64,000 nucleotides of DNA from assembly GCF_010365055.1 (NCBI RefSeq), contig NZ_JAAFHA010000002.1, positions 41,309 through 105,308 on the forward strand, in the 5' to 3' direction. Positions 1-7,713 of this stretch are shown in pieces. The translations under genes and the position numbers were made by a program. Source of the stretch: Rhodoferax sp. (GTDB lineage Bacteria; Pseudomonadota; Gammaproteobacteria; Burkholderiales; Burkholderiaceae_C). The notes beneath the pieces are model-generated. The model was not told the origin of the DNA and did no database searches. It worked only from the letters and a program-made list of their open reading frames with translations. Each line of letters starts with the position of its first letter. The stretch's first letter is position 1.

Positions 1-1
1 T

Positions 2-826
2 GGCACGGTCGAGATGGCTCAGACGGCCTCTTACTATTTCACCGGCAAAGACCCCATCTTTGCCTTTGGCTGTGCCGTTCCCTTTGGCCTGACCGCGCGC
101 CAGATGGATGCCTGGATGGAGCACGGCAATGGCCGCAAACTCATGGACGAGTTTTACGCCAAGTACAACATCAAGAGCCGCAGCGCGGGCAACACCGGCA
201 CGCAGATGGGCGGCTGGTACCGCAAGGAAATCAAGACGGTCAAGGATCTGCAGGGTCTCAAAATGCGCTTGGGCGGCGGACTCTTCGGCGAGGCCATGCA
301 AAAGCTGGGTGTGGTGCCGCAGAACATGCCTGGCGGTGACGTGTACCAGGCCCTTGAAAAAGGCACGCTGGACGCCACTGAATTCGTAGGCCCCTACGAT
401 GATCAGAAGCTCGGCTTCAACAAGGTCGCGCCTTACTATTACTATCCCGGTTGGTGGGAAGGTGGCGCCGAGCTGGAGTTCTTCATCAATAGCAAGGCCT
501 TTGCGGCACTGTCGCCGGAAAATCAGGCGATCGTTGAAGCGGCAACTGCCGTGGCAGCCCGCGACATGACGGCCAAGTACGATGCATTCAACCCGATTGC
601 TTTGAAGAAGTTGGTTGCCGAAAAGACACAACTCAAGGCATTTTCGAAGGACATCATGGATGCCGGCTTCAAGGCGTCAATGGCAGTGTTTGCTGAGCAC
701 GAAGCCAAATCGCCCGAGTTCAAGAAGATTCACCAGGACATGCGTGCCTTCCAGCGTGACCAGCTGTTGTGGCTGCGTTTTTCTGAGTTCCGTTACGACA
801 GCTACATGACCACGGTGAAGCTGTAA
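2..826 (+). CDS. TRAP transporter solute-binding protein, TakP-like (5' end outside window)
   Basis: Periplasmic binding protein of a TRAP transporter, family DctP/TakP, which in Rhodobacter TakP binds 2-oxoacids such as pyruvate. The reading frame is open to the window edge: codons before the first ATG (position 14) read G-T-V-E and align with the same stretch of the complete paralogue just downstream, so the true start lies outside the window and the signal peptide is missing here. Visible family motifs are NTGTQMGGWYRKEI, the GGDVYQALEKGTLDA region and the aromatic PYYYYPGWWEG segment, all shared with the next gene. The permease genes lie on the opposite strand 1.5 kb away. The substrate is inferred from family resemblance only. 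Confidence 0.9.
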   Translation, partial: GTVEMAQTASYYFTGKDPIFAFGCAVPFGLTARQMDAWMEHGNGRKLMDEFYAKYNIKSRSAGNTGTQMGGWYRKEIKTVKDLQGLKMRLGGGLFGEAMQKLGVVPQNMPGGDVYQALEKGTLDATEFVGPYDDQKLGFNKVAPYYYYPGWWEGGAELEFFINSKAFAALSPENQAIVEAATAVAARDMTAKYDAFNPIALKKLVAEKTQLKAFSKDIMDAGFKASMAVFAEHEAKSPEFKKIHQDMRAFQRDQLLWLRFSEFRYDSYMTTVKL

Positions 827-835
827 GTCTGGACG

Positions 836-868
836 ACCAGGCCGCGCGCTTCGCGCACTGGTTGCTTT
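836..868 (+). terminator. possible terminator after the first TRAP binding protein
   Basis: An imperfect hairpin starts ten bases after the stop codon: ACCAG at 836-840 pairs with CTGGT at 858-862, with an inner CGCG stem. It is followed by a T-rich but interrupted stretch (TGCTTTGATTCTTATTTT). It could end transcription of the first binding protein and separate it from its paralogue, but the T-run is weak. Confidence 0.35.
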
Positions 869-983
869 GATTCTTATTTTGTCCGATGACATGTGCAATG
901 CATGTCACCGGACATTTCTGTTTTCGGACCATGACATCACAGCTGTGCTGACAACGGCACACAGTTGACGTCAAATACCGTTC

Positions 984-1030
984 CTGGTGAGCTCGTCGAA
1001 CCACCCCTTCGACAGGCTCAGGGCGAACGG
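984..1030. repeat. dispersed intergenic palindromic repeat (TTCGACAGGCTCAGGGCGAAC type)
   Basis: The segment contains GAGCTCGTCGAA followed by TTCGACAGGCTCAGGGCGAAC, which can fold as GAGC-N3-TCGAA pairing with TTCGA-N3-GCTC. From memory, this CTTCGACAGGCTCAG motif is scattered through intergenic regions of many proteobacterial genomes. Only one copy is seen in this window, so the repeat status rests on prior knowledge. Confidence 0.5.
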
Positions 1031-1214
1031 GTTCATCAGTCGGGGCAGTCAGCCCCGGTGAGCTCCAAGTTGACAGCTTGTTGACAGCAAAAGGAGGGAA
1101 AACCCCCGCACCGCTTGTCGCGCATCTTTCTACAATTTTCATTGACTCTCATCGGTCGTCGCTGTGCTTACCGGCACGTCGGCATACTTTCTCAATACTC
1201 CAGGAGTGAACCTT

Positions 1215-2294
1215 ATGGATCGTCGTTCTCTAATTAAACACGCCGGCATCGCCGGTGTACTGGCCGCCGGTGTGGCGCCGGCTGTGCACGCACAGGCCAC
1301 CGTTCGCTGGCGTCTGGCTTCGAGCTTTCCGAAATCGCTGGACACTATTTATGGCTCGGCCGAAGTGTTTTCCAAGGCGGTCAGGGACATGTCTGGTGGC
1401 AAGTTCGAAGTGTCGGTGCATGCGGCTGGCGAGTTGATGCCGGCGTTTGGCGTGGTCGATGGCGTGCAAAACGGCACGGTGGAAATGTCGCACACGGCGC
1501 CGTACTACTTCTTCGGCAAGAACGAGGCCTTTGCCATCGGCGGTGCCATTCCTTTCGGCATGAACTCGCGCCAGCTCACGGCATGGGTGGTCGACGGCAA
1601 CGGCGGCAAGTTGATGCGCGAGTTCTACGCCAAGTACAACATTGTCAACTTCATGGGTGGCAACACGGGCGCGCAGATGGGGGGCTGGTTCCGTAAGGAG
1701 ATCAAATCGCCGGCTGACATCAAGGGTCTGAAATTCCGTGTAGGTGGCTTTGCCGGCAAGGTGATCGAGCGCATGGGCGGTGTGCCACAGAACATTCCTG
1801 GCGGAGAGATTTATCAGGCGCTGGAAAAGGGCACCATTGATGCGGCCGAATGGATCGGTCCGTACGATGACCAGAAGCTGGGCTTCAACAAGGTGGCGCC
1901 GTTCTACTATTACCCCGGCTGGTGGGAGGGGAGCCTGAACCTCGAGTTCTATGTGAATCAAAAAGCCTTCAATGCCTTGTCGAGCGAAAACAAGGCCATT
2001 GTGCAGGCAGCGACCTACGAGGCACATGTCACCACGCAGGCCCGCTACGACGCACGCAACCCCGGTGCGCTCAAACAGCTCGTCGCCGCCAAAACCAAGG
2101 TGCTGCCGTTCCCGCAAACCGTGCTGGATGCGTCGTTCAAGACAGCAATGGAACTGTACGCGGACCTGGAAAAGACCAACCCGGATTGGAAGAAAATTTA
2201 CGACGATTACCGCAACTTCCAGCGTGACGAGATCCTCTGGTTCCGTTTTGCCGAGGGACGCTTCGACAGCTTCATGGCCTCCAAGAAGCTTTGA
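1215..2294 (+). CDS. takP: TRAP transporter 2-oxoacid-binding protein, TakP-like
   Basis: Periplasmic solute receptor of a sodium-coupled TRAP transporter. The protein (359 aa from this start) opens with a twin-arginine style leader, MDRRSLIKHAG followed by a hydrophobic run and an AHA cleavage region. The mature part begins VRWRLASSFPKSLDTIYG, closely resembling TakP of Rhodobacter sphaeroides, which binds pyruvate and other 2-oxoacids. GGNTGAQMGGWFRKEI and PFYYYPGWWEG are further shared motifs. An upstream in-frame codon at 1164 exists, but the start at 1215 has AGGAG nine bases upstream and places the RR leader at the N-terminus. It is a tandem paralogue of the preceding gene; dctQ/dctM-type permeases face it on the other strand. 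Export as a folded protein by Tat is inferred. Confidence 0.9.
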   Translation: MDRRSLIKHAGIAGVLAAGVAPAVHAQATVRWRLASSFPKSLDTIYGSAEVFSKAVRDMSGGKFEVSVHAAGELMPAFGVVDGVQNGTVEMSHTAPYYFFGKNEAFAIGGAIPFGMNSRQLTAWVVDGNGGKLMREFYAKYNIVNFMGGNTGAQMGGWFRKEIKSPADIKGLKFRVGGFAGKVIERMGGVPQNIPGGEIYQALEKGTIDAAEWIGPYDDQKLGFNKVAPFYYYPGWWEGSLNLEFYVNQKAFNALSSENKAIVQAATYEAHVTTQARYDARNPGALKQLVAAKTKVLPFPQTVLDASFKTAMELYADLEKTNPDWKKIYDDYRNFQRDEILWFRFAEGRFDSFMASKKL

Positions 2295-2331
2295 GCGGAT
2301 GATGGCGCCACGCGCGCTGTCGATCTGATCG

Positions 2332-2362
2332 ACCCGCCAGGTTCGTCCGGCGGGTTTTTTTT
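2332..2362 (+). terminator. rho-independent terminator after takP
   Basis: ACCCGCC at 2332-2338 pairs with GGCGGGT at 2349-2355, followed by a run of eight T residues to 2362. It lies between the convergent takP-like gene and the large permease gene and serves the plus strand. Confidence 0.85.
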
Positions 2363-2381
2363 CGCTTGGGGCCCCGGCGTT

Positions 2382-4178
2382 TCAGTTTTTCTTCTCTGGC
2401 GTGTCGCCGAGCGAGTCCTGCAGCGCTTTCATCGGATCGTCGGCGGGTGCCGGATCGCTGCTTTCGGTCGGCGTCTCGCCACCGGTTGCGCCTGTCATGC
2501 CGGCGGTCGGGTCGAGCTGCTCCATTGCGTCCGGCATGCTTGCTTCCATTTGCAGGCGGATCTTGTCGAGGTCGTACACCACCTTCTTGTCGAGGCCGCT
2601 TGAGACGATGCCGGGGAAGGCAATGATGGTGCCGACCATGATGATCTGGATGATCACGAACGGAATGGCACCCCAGTAGATTTGCATGGTGGTGACCGGC
2701 TGGATCAGCTTCTTGGTGAGCTTGTCGGTGTATTCTTTGGCGGGCGCCACGCTGCGCAGGAAGAACAAGGCAAAGCCAAAGGGCGGATGCATAAATGAGG
2801 TCTGCATGTTCACGGCCAGCAACACGCCGAACCAGATCAGGTCAATGCCCATCTTCTCGGCCACTGGAGCCAGCAAGGGCACGACGATGAAAGAGAGTTC
2901 AAAGAAATCCAAGAAAAACGCCAGAAAGAAAATCAGCAGGTTGACCACAATCAGAAAGCCTAACTGTCCACCGGGAACCGAGGTCAACAGGTGTTCCACC
3001 CATCTGGAGCCATCGACCCCTTGAAACACCAGGCTGAAGACGGTGGAGCCGACCAGGATGAACAGCACAAAGCTGGAGAGTTTGGTGGTGGCGCTCAGGG
3101 CTTGTTTGAGCAGTTTCATGCTCAGACGCCCCCGGCTCATGGCCATGAGCAATGCGCCCATCGCCCCCATGGCCCCGCCTTCGGTGGGGGTGGCCACGCC
3201 CAGAAAAATCGTGCCCAGCACCAGAAAAATCAGCAGCAGCGGGGGGATCAGCACAAAAGTCACGCGCTCCGCCATGCGTGAGAGCAGGCCCATGCGGGTG
3301 ACCTTGTTGATGATCGCGATCACAAATGCCAGCATCACGCCAGCGCAAAGCGACACCACAATGGTTTCGTCCGTCGCCACGTTCAGCGCGGTTTCGCCCT
3401 TGAACCAGCTTAAGACTTGCGCGTAGTGTTGCCCGAGGTACACCGCCACCGCTGTCGACACGATGGTCAGAATCAACAGAGAGCGCATGCCGCTGCCGCC
3501 ATTGTCTTCGCGGATCGTGCGGGCCTCAAGCGGTAATGCGGGTACCCAGTTCGGTCGAATGAAGGTCAAAAGGACCACATAGCCGAAATAAAGGGCGGTG
3601 AGGGCAAAGCCGGGGATGAACGCACCTTTGTACATGTCACCAACGCTGCGACCGAGCTGGTCCGCCAGAATGATCAGCACCAGCGAGGGCGGGATGATCT
3701 GTGCCAGCGTGCCCGATGCCGCAATCGCGCCGGCGGCGACCCGGCGGTCATAGCCATAGCGCAACATGATCGGTAAGGAAATCAGGCCCATCGAAATCAC
3801 GGAAGCGGCCACCACACCGGTGGTTGCGGCCAGCAGGGCACCGACAAAAATCACGGCAAAGGCCAAGCCACCGCGCAGCGGGCCAAACAACTGGCCAATG
3901 GTGTCGAGCAAGTCCTCGGCCATGCCACTTCGCTCCAGTATCAGCCCCATCAGCGTGAAGAACGGAATGGCCAGCAGCGTGTCGTTTTGCATGATGCCGA
4001 AGATGCGTAGCGGCAGGGCCTGCAGTAGCGCCTCGGGCAGGAGGCCCAGTTCGATCCCCACAAAGCCAAAGAACAGACCACAGGCGCCCAGGCTGAACGC
4101 CACCGGAAAACCCAGCAGCAAGAAGACAATGAGCCCCCCGAACATGATGGGGGCAAAATTGTTGGTTAGAAATTCCAT
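2382..4178 (-). CDS. TRAP transporter large permease (DctM/TakM family)
   Basis: Large membrane subunit of a TRAP transporter (598 aa), the sodium-coupled translocation unit partnered by a binding protein and the small permease. The N-terminus MEFLTNNFAPIMFGGLIVFLLLGFPVAFSLG and repeated hydrophobic segments with short polar loops are typical of DctM. It is longer than the usual roughly 430 aa: there is an extra membrane-proximal insert around residues 210-300, as in the mannitol/chloroaromatic/2-oxoacid subgroup, and an acidic non-membrane C-terminal tail rich in T, E, D and P. It lies 14 bp downstream of the small permease gene in the same operon and converges with the takP-like gene. Substrate assignment to 2-oxoacids comes from the neighbouring TakP-like receptors. 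Confidence 0.9.
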   Translation of the reverse strand: MEFLTNNFAPIMFGGLIVFLLLGFPVAFSLGACGLFFGFVGIELGLLPEALLQALPLRIFGIMQNDTLLAIPFFTLMGLILERSGMAEDLLDTIGQLFGPLRGGLAFAVIFVGALLAATTGVVAASVISMGLISLPIMLRYGYDRRVAAGAIAASGTLAQIIPPSLVLIILADQLGRSVGDMYKGAFIPGFALTALYFGYVVLLTFIRPNWVPALPLEARTIREDNGGSGMRSLLILTIVSTAVAVYLGQHYAQVLSWFKGETALNVATDETIVVSLCAGVMLAFVIAIINKVTRMGLLSRMAERVTFVLIPPLLLIFLVLGTIFLGVATPTEGGAMGAMGALLMAMSRGRLSMKLLKQALSATTKLSSFVLFILVGSTVFSLVFQGVDGSRWVEHLLTSVPGGQLGFLIVVNLLIFFLAFFLDFFELSFIVVPLLAPVAEKMGIDLIWFGVLLAVNMQTSFMHPPFGFALFFLRSVAPAKEYTDKLTKKLIQPVTTMQIYWGAIPFVIIQIIMVGTIIAFPGIVSSGLDKKVVYDLDKIRLQMEASMPDAMEQLDPTAGMTGATGGETPTESSDPAPADDPMKALQDSLGDTPEKKN

Positions 4179-4192
4179 GTGTCTCTCCGGGG

Positions 4193-4801
4193 TCAGGCCG
4201 CGTTGGCTTTGGCAGCTTTTTCTTCAGCCAGCTTTTGAATCGCCTCAGCCAACTCTTCTTCTGCGGTCTTTTCCACTTTTTTGTGCGTGGGATCTTCAAT
4301 CAGGCCCTGCAAGAAAGCCAGGCGCTTGATCAGCTCGGACCAGCCTTGCAGCAGCAGCAAACCAAAGCCAAGTGGAATCATGGCGTACACCGGCCAGCGA
4401 ATCAGGCCACCGGCGTTGGAGGATATTTCGCCTGATTGATAGCCGTTGAGAAAGAAGGGAAAACCGAACCACAGAATGGCAACACAAAATGGCGTCAGGA
4501 AAAAAACCAGACCGAACACATCGATCCACATTTGCGTGCGCTTGGACCAGCGGCTATAGATGACGTCGATCTTGACGTGTTCGCCGCTGAGCAGTGTGTA
4601 GCCTGCGGCCAGCAGAAATGCCGCTGCAAACAAGTACCACTGCACTTCAAGATAGGCATTGGAGCTCATGTTGAACGCCTTGCGGACAATGGCGTTGATG
4701 GCGCTGATGACTGTGGCGGCGAAAATTAGCCAGATCACATTTCTGCCAATCAGGCCGTTCAGCCAGTCGACGGCTTTCGAGAGTTTTAGAAGCGCACGCA
4801 T
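4193..4801 (-). CDS. TRAP transporter small permease (DctQ/TakQ family)
   Basis: Small membrane subunit of the TRAP transporter, about 202 aa from the chosen start MRALLKLSKAVDWLNGLIG. Four hydrophobic helices are visible (around residues 20-40, 55-75, 100-120 and 140-160), the DctQ pattern. The C-terminus is a charged, helical tail rich in E, A and K. A longer reading frame begins at 4855, but its extra residues form no recognisable part of the family, so the internal ATG is preferred. It is the first gene of a two-gene operon with the large permease. A perfect inverted repeat at 4880-4896 lies 79 bp upstream and may be an operator. Confidence 0.85.
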   Translation of the reverse strand: MRALLKLSKAVDWLNGLIGRNVIWLIFAATVISAINAIVRKAFNMSSNAYLEVQWYLFAAAFLLAAGYTLLSGEHVKIDVIYSRWSKRTQMWIDVFGLVFFLTPFCVAILWFGFPFFLNGYQSGEISSNAGGLIRWPVYAMIPLGFGLLLLQGWSELIKRLAFLQGLIEDPTHKKVEKTAEEELAEAIQKLAEEKAAKANAA

Positions 4802-4879
4802 GGGGTCCCCATCATTAGAAAAATAAAAAAGACAGCCTGCAGCCATGCAAAGCAAGGTCTTGCAGAATGATCAATTTCA

Positions 4880-4896
4880 ACGTTAGAGCGTAACGT
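4880..4896. promoter_or_regulatory. inverted repeat upstream of the TRAP permease operon
   Basis: ACGTTA-GAGCG-TAACGT is a perfect 6-bp inverted repeat with a 5-bp spacer, 79 bp upstream of the small permease start and 54 bp beyond the stop of the neighbouring regulator gene. Its CGTTA/TAACG half-sites recall those of ModE-type boxes, but the spacing is shorter. An operator role is inferred from position only. Confidence 0.4.
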
Positions 4897-4949
4897 GCTG
4901 AAACTGAAATAAACCTGACGATTTTGCCTATTTTTACATAGGGTAAACA

Positions 4950-6098
4950 CTAGCGATTTGGCTGGTCAGTCGGGTGAGACTTATCCTGGCGATAGTCCCA
5001 CCAGGGCAATACCCGGCGCATCGACAACACCTCGCCACTTTGCAGGGCCGCGTAGCCGGTAATCGTGGCCACCTCACTTTTCCAGGCGGGTGTTTGCAAC
5101 AGATGCAATAAGGCCTGAATGCCGGGTTGTAACAGCGCGGACTTGAGGCACACCAGGTGGTAGCGTTCATCGGCCAGGGGAACAAAATCCAAGCCCGCTC
5201 GCTGCGCCGCTGCGGCGATGCCGAGCCCGGCATCACATTGACCGGCAGCCACGGCCTGCGCGACTGCTGCATGGGACGGCTCGGTGTGGTCATTGCTGAT
5301 GATGTCAACGGCCATCAGCCGGGCTTGGATGAGCAGTTCATCCAGCACCACGCGGGTGCCGCTGCCTAAACTGCGGGCGGCAAAGCGGGCGCGCTGGTCG
5401 GCCAGGTCTTGCAGCGAGCGCAGACCCAGCGGATTGCCCTTGGCGACCATCAACCCCTGGGTGCGCTGCGCAAAGCCGATGATTTTGTGTTGACCCGGTT
5501 GCAGCAACGGCTTGTAGGTTCGCTCGGTCAATGTTTTTTTGCCGGTCCCCAGCAGGGTGTGAAAACCCGCCATCACGCAGCGGCCTTCGTTCAGGGCCCG
5601 GATCGCATCGACACTGCCGGTGAAGCGGATGTCCAGGTGCAGGCGGCGGGCATCAGGCCGTGCGCTGGCATCTGACGGGCCGCGCAGGGCATGCTCGCGC
5701 AAGGCGGACAGCGCGTCATCATGGCTGGCGTAAAGCGTCACCACATGCACGCTGTCATCAAAGGCCAGCGCGTAGCTGCGCTCCAGCTCGGCGCGCAGGG
5801 CCTCGATCTGTGGTGCCAGCCGTGCCTGTGCCTGGCGCTCGGCCCACATCAGTTTGTTGCCAAAGTCGGTGAGGCGGGCTGATTGGCCTTTTTCCCAGAC
5901 CACCAGTTCATTGCCCAGTTCGTTTTCCCAGCGCTTGAGTTCGCCCCAGACGTGGCGGTAACTCAAGCCCAGCGCGCGGGCGCCGCCAGAGATCGAGCCT
6001 TGGTTGCTCACCGCTTGCAGCAAATCGATCAAAGGGTTGCGCACCAGTGCCGGGCTGCTGTCGCGTGACAGGGTGTAGTGGAATTGAAGCCTATGCAC
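4950..6098 (-). CDS. ModE/LysR-type HTH regulator with a periplasmic-binding-protein-like sensor, next to tupBCA
   Basis: DNA-binding regulator of 382 aa, divergent from the tungstate transporter genes. Residues about 20-95 form a ModE/LysR-like winged helix (LLQAVSNQGSISGGARALG, then SYRHVWGELKRWENELG). Residues about 110-365 resemble a substrate-binding domain, including RSLGSGTRVVLDELL and AVAAGQCDAGLGIAAAA, as in molybdate- or tungstate-linked regulators of the PBP_like class. The start is read as GTG at 6098. It is separated by 50 bp from tupB, and an inverted repeat at 6108-6139 lies between the two genes. Control of tungstate or molybdate uptake in response to oxyanion is inferred from context; ligand binding has not been shown. 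Confidence 0.8.
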   Translation of the reverse strand: MHRLQFHYTLSRDSSPALVRNPLIDLLQAVSNQGSISGGARALGLSYRHVWGELKRWENELGNELVVWEKGQSARLTDFGNKLMWAERQAQARLAPQIEALRAELERSYALAFDDSVHVVTLYASHDDALSALREHALRGPSDASARPDARRLHLDIRFTGSVDAIRALNEGRCVMAGFHTLLGTGKKTLTERTYKPLLQPGQHKIIGFAQRTQGLMVAKGNPLGLRSLQDLADQRARFAARSLGSGTRVVLDELLIQARLMAVDIISNDHTEPSHAAVAQAVAAGQCDAGLGIAAAAQRAGLDFVPLADERYHLVCLKSALLQPGIQALLHLLQTPAWKSEVATITGYAALQSGEVLSMRRVLPWWDYRQDKSHPTDQPNR

Positions 6099-6107
6099 GG
6101 TGGTTCA

Positions 6108-6139
6108 TATCGTCAGTGAATGATTCGGTGGCTACGATA
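6108..6139. promoter_or_regulatory. inverted repeat between the HTH-PBP regulator and tupB
   Basis: TATCGT at 6108-6113 and ACGATA at 6134-6139 form an inverted repeat with a 20-bp spacer, filling most of the gap between the two divergent starts (6098 and 6149). The position fits an operator for the adjacent regulator controlling both directions. This is inference; no motif for this regulator family was available to compare. Confidence 0.35.
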
Positions 6140-6148
6140 CCGCAACTT

Positions 6149-6889
6149 ATGACCACCTTCACCGACAGCGCGGCGACGGCGCTGCAACTGATCACTTCAT
6201 TGGATTCGGAACTGCTCACTATTGTGGGCCGGTCCTTGTCCGTCAGTGCCACCGCTTGCGCCATTGCCTGCTGCTTTGGGTTGGTGTTGGGCGCCTGGCT
6301 GGGCGTCGCCCGCTTTGCCGGGCGGGGCGCGCTGCTGACGCTGCTGAACACTTTTTTGGCCGTGCCCTCCGTGGTGGTGGGCTTGGTGATTTACCTGCTG
6401 TTGTCGCGCACCGGACCACTGGGCTACTTGGGCTGGCTGTTCAGTTTCAAGGCGATGGTGCTGGCGCAAGCCGTGTTGGTGCTGCCCATCGTGACGGCTC
6501 TGACGCGACAGGCGGTGGAAGATGCCCAGAGCTTGCATGGCGAGCAACTGCAGTCGCTGGGTGCGCGGCCCTTGATGCGCAGCCTGCTGCTGGCCTGGGA
6601 CGAGCGCTATGCCTTGCTCACGGTGCTGATTGCGTCCTTTGGCCGGGCGGTCTCTGAAGTGGGCGCGGTGATGATTGTGGGCGGCAATATCGATGGCTTT
6701 ACCCGTGTCATGACGACCGCCATTGCCCTGGAAACCAGCAAGGGCGATCTGCCGCTGGCGCTGGGCCTGGGGCTGATTTTGATCAGCGTGGTGCTGCTGC
6801 TCAATGTGCTGATTGCGCTGCTGCGTCGGTGGCGCGAAGTGCAAGAGGCCGGCGCCGCACCGGTAGCGCCGCTGGGGGTGGCCGTTTGA
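6149..6889 (+). CDS. tupB: tungstate ABC transporter permease TupB
   Basis: Inner-membrane permease (246 aa) of the high-affinity tungstate importer TupABC. The sequence is almost all hydrophobic helices, with the conserved cytoplasmic coupling region around EQLQSLGARP and the ending motif of oxyanion permeases, FGRAVSEVGAVMIVGGNI, which is characteristic of the Tup/Wtp/Mod families. The frame is open further upstream to 6047, but the ATG at 6149 starts a normal TupB N-terminus and leaves room for the divergent regulator. It is directly followed by tupC and tupA. Tungstate supply fits the tungsten aldehyde oxidoreductase operon 15 kb downstream. Confidence 0.9.
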   Translation: MTTFTDSAATALQLITSLDSELLTIVGRSLSVSATACAIACCFGLVLGAWLGVARFAGRGALLTLLNTFLAVPSVVVGLVIYLLLSRTGPLGYLGWLFSFKAMVLAQAVLVLPIVTALTRQAVEDAQSLHGEQLQSLGARPLMRSLLLAWDERYALLTVLIASFGRAVSEVGAVMIVGGNIDGFTRVMTTAIALETSKGDLPLALGLGLILISVVLLLNVLIALLRRWREVQEAGAAPVAPLGVAV

Positions 6890-7713
6890 AATTGGATTTT
6901 CTATCGGTCAACGAAACGCCTGCCGCTGTCGGTCAGGCTTCTGGCCGACATGTCAAGCTGAAACCTGACCGACAAGTTGATCGGAAAGAACTGCTGCCCC
7001 CGGTGTTCGGTTTGGCCGCGGCCAGCGTGCATTTTGGCCGTCCCGCCAACGCAGTTCGGGCCCTGTCGGAGGTCACTTTGATGATCCACCCGGGTGAGCG
7101 TGTGGCGCTGGTGGGGGCCAACGGCTGCGGCAAAAGCACGCTGCTGCGTTTGCTGCATGGCTTGGCGACGCCGACAGCGGGCCAGGTGTTCTGTGGCGGC
7201 GACATGCGCCAAGCCATGCTGTTTCAAAAACCGCATCTGTTGCGCCTGTCAGTGCAAAGCAATGTTGCCCTGGGTCTGTGGCTGCGCGGCGCCTCGTGGC
7301 GCGAGGCCAAAGTGGCTGCCCTGGCGGCGCTGACGCGGGTCGGCTTGGCCGAGCTGGCGGGGCGCAACGCCCGCCAATTGTCAGGCGGCCAGCAGCAGCG
7401 TGTCGCCATGGCGCGGGCCTGGGCTTTGAGACCGCAGGTGTTGTTGCTTGATGAGCCTACCGCCAGCCTGGACCCGCACGCCAAGCGCGAAGTGGAGGCG
7501 CTGATTGAAGAGTTTGCCAGCGGGTCAGGTGCCATGACGCTCATTTTTGCCAGCCACAACCTGGGCCAGGTCAAGCGGCTGGCGAGCCGGGTGATTTACC
7601 TGGAGCAGGGCCGGGTGCTGGCTGATTTACCGGTGGAAGATTTTTTTAGCGGACCGTTGCTGCAACAGCAGTACCCGGCGGCCCATTTGTTTGTCAAAGG
7701 AGAATTGGTATGA
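6886..7713 (+). CDS. tupC: tungstate ABC transporter ATP-binding protein TupC
   Basis: Cytoplasmic ATPase of the TupABC tungstate importer. It has Walker A GANGCGKST, the ABC signature LSGGQQQR, Walker B VLLLDEPTASLD and the switch histidine in FASHN. The start is not certain. A TTG at 6886 overlaps the tupB stop in the arrangement TTGA and follows a G-rich stretch; an in-frame ATG at 6829 would overlap tupB by 61 bp. The first 40 residues before the ABC fold (FGLAAASVHFG) are unusually long and poorly conserved. The gene ends in an ATGA overlap with tupA, so the three genes are translationally coupled. The order B-C-A puts the binding protein last. Confidence 0.88.
   Translation: MKLDFLSVNETPAAVGQASGRHVKLKPDRQVDRKELLPPVFGLAAASVHFGRPANAVRALSEVTLMIHPGERVALVGANGCGKSTLLRLLHGLATPTAGQVFCGGDMRQAMLFQKPHLLRLSVQSNVALGLWLRGASWREAKVAALAALTRVGLAELAGRNARQLSGGQQQRVAMARAWALRPQVLLLDEPTASLDPHAKREVEALIEEFASGSGAMTLIFASHNLGQVKRLASRVIYLEQGRVLADLPVEDFFSGPLLQQQYPAAHLFVKGELV

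Larger units (their letters stand above)
827..1214. other. 388-bp intergenic stretch between the two TRAP binding protein genes
   Basis: No convincing gene is visible on either strand. The stretch holds the hairpin at 836-862 and a dispersed-repeat-like palindrome at 984-1030. A Shine-Dalgarno AGGAG at 1202-1206 lies just before the start of the downstream gene. Confidence 0.6.

Noticed and set aside
1230..2117. A 295-codon minus-strand frame opposite the TakP-like gene
   Set aside because: The plus-strand gene has clear family motifs and a signal peptide; the antisense product is histidine- and arginine-rich without domains.
6197..6844. A 215-codon minus-strand frame opposite tupB
   Set aside because: It is glutamine- and histidine-rich, as expected from reverse reading of leucine/alanine codons, and lies fully inside a recognised permease gene.
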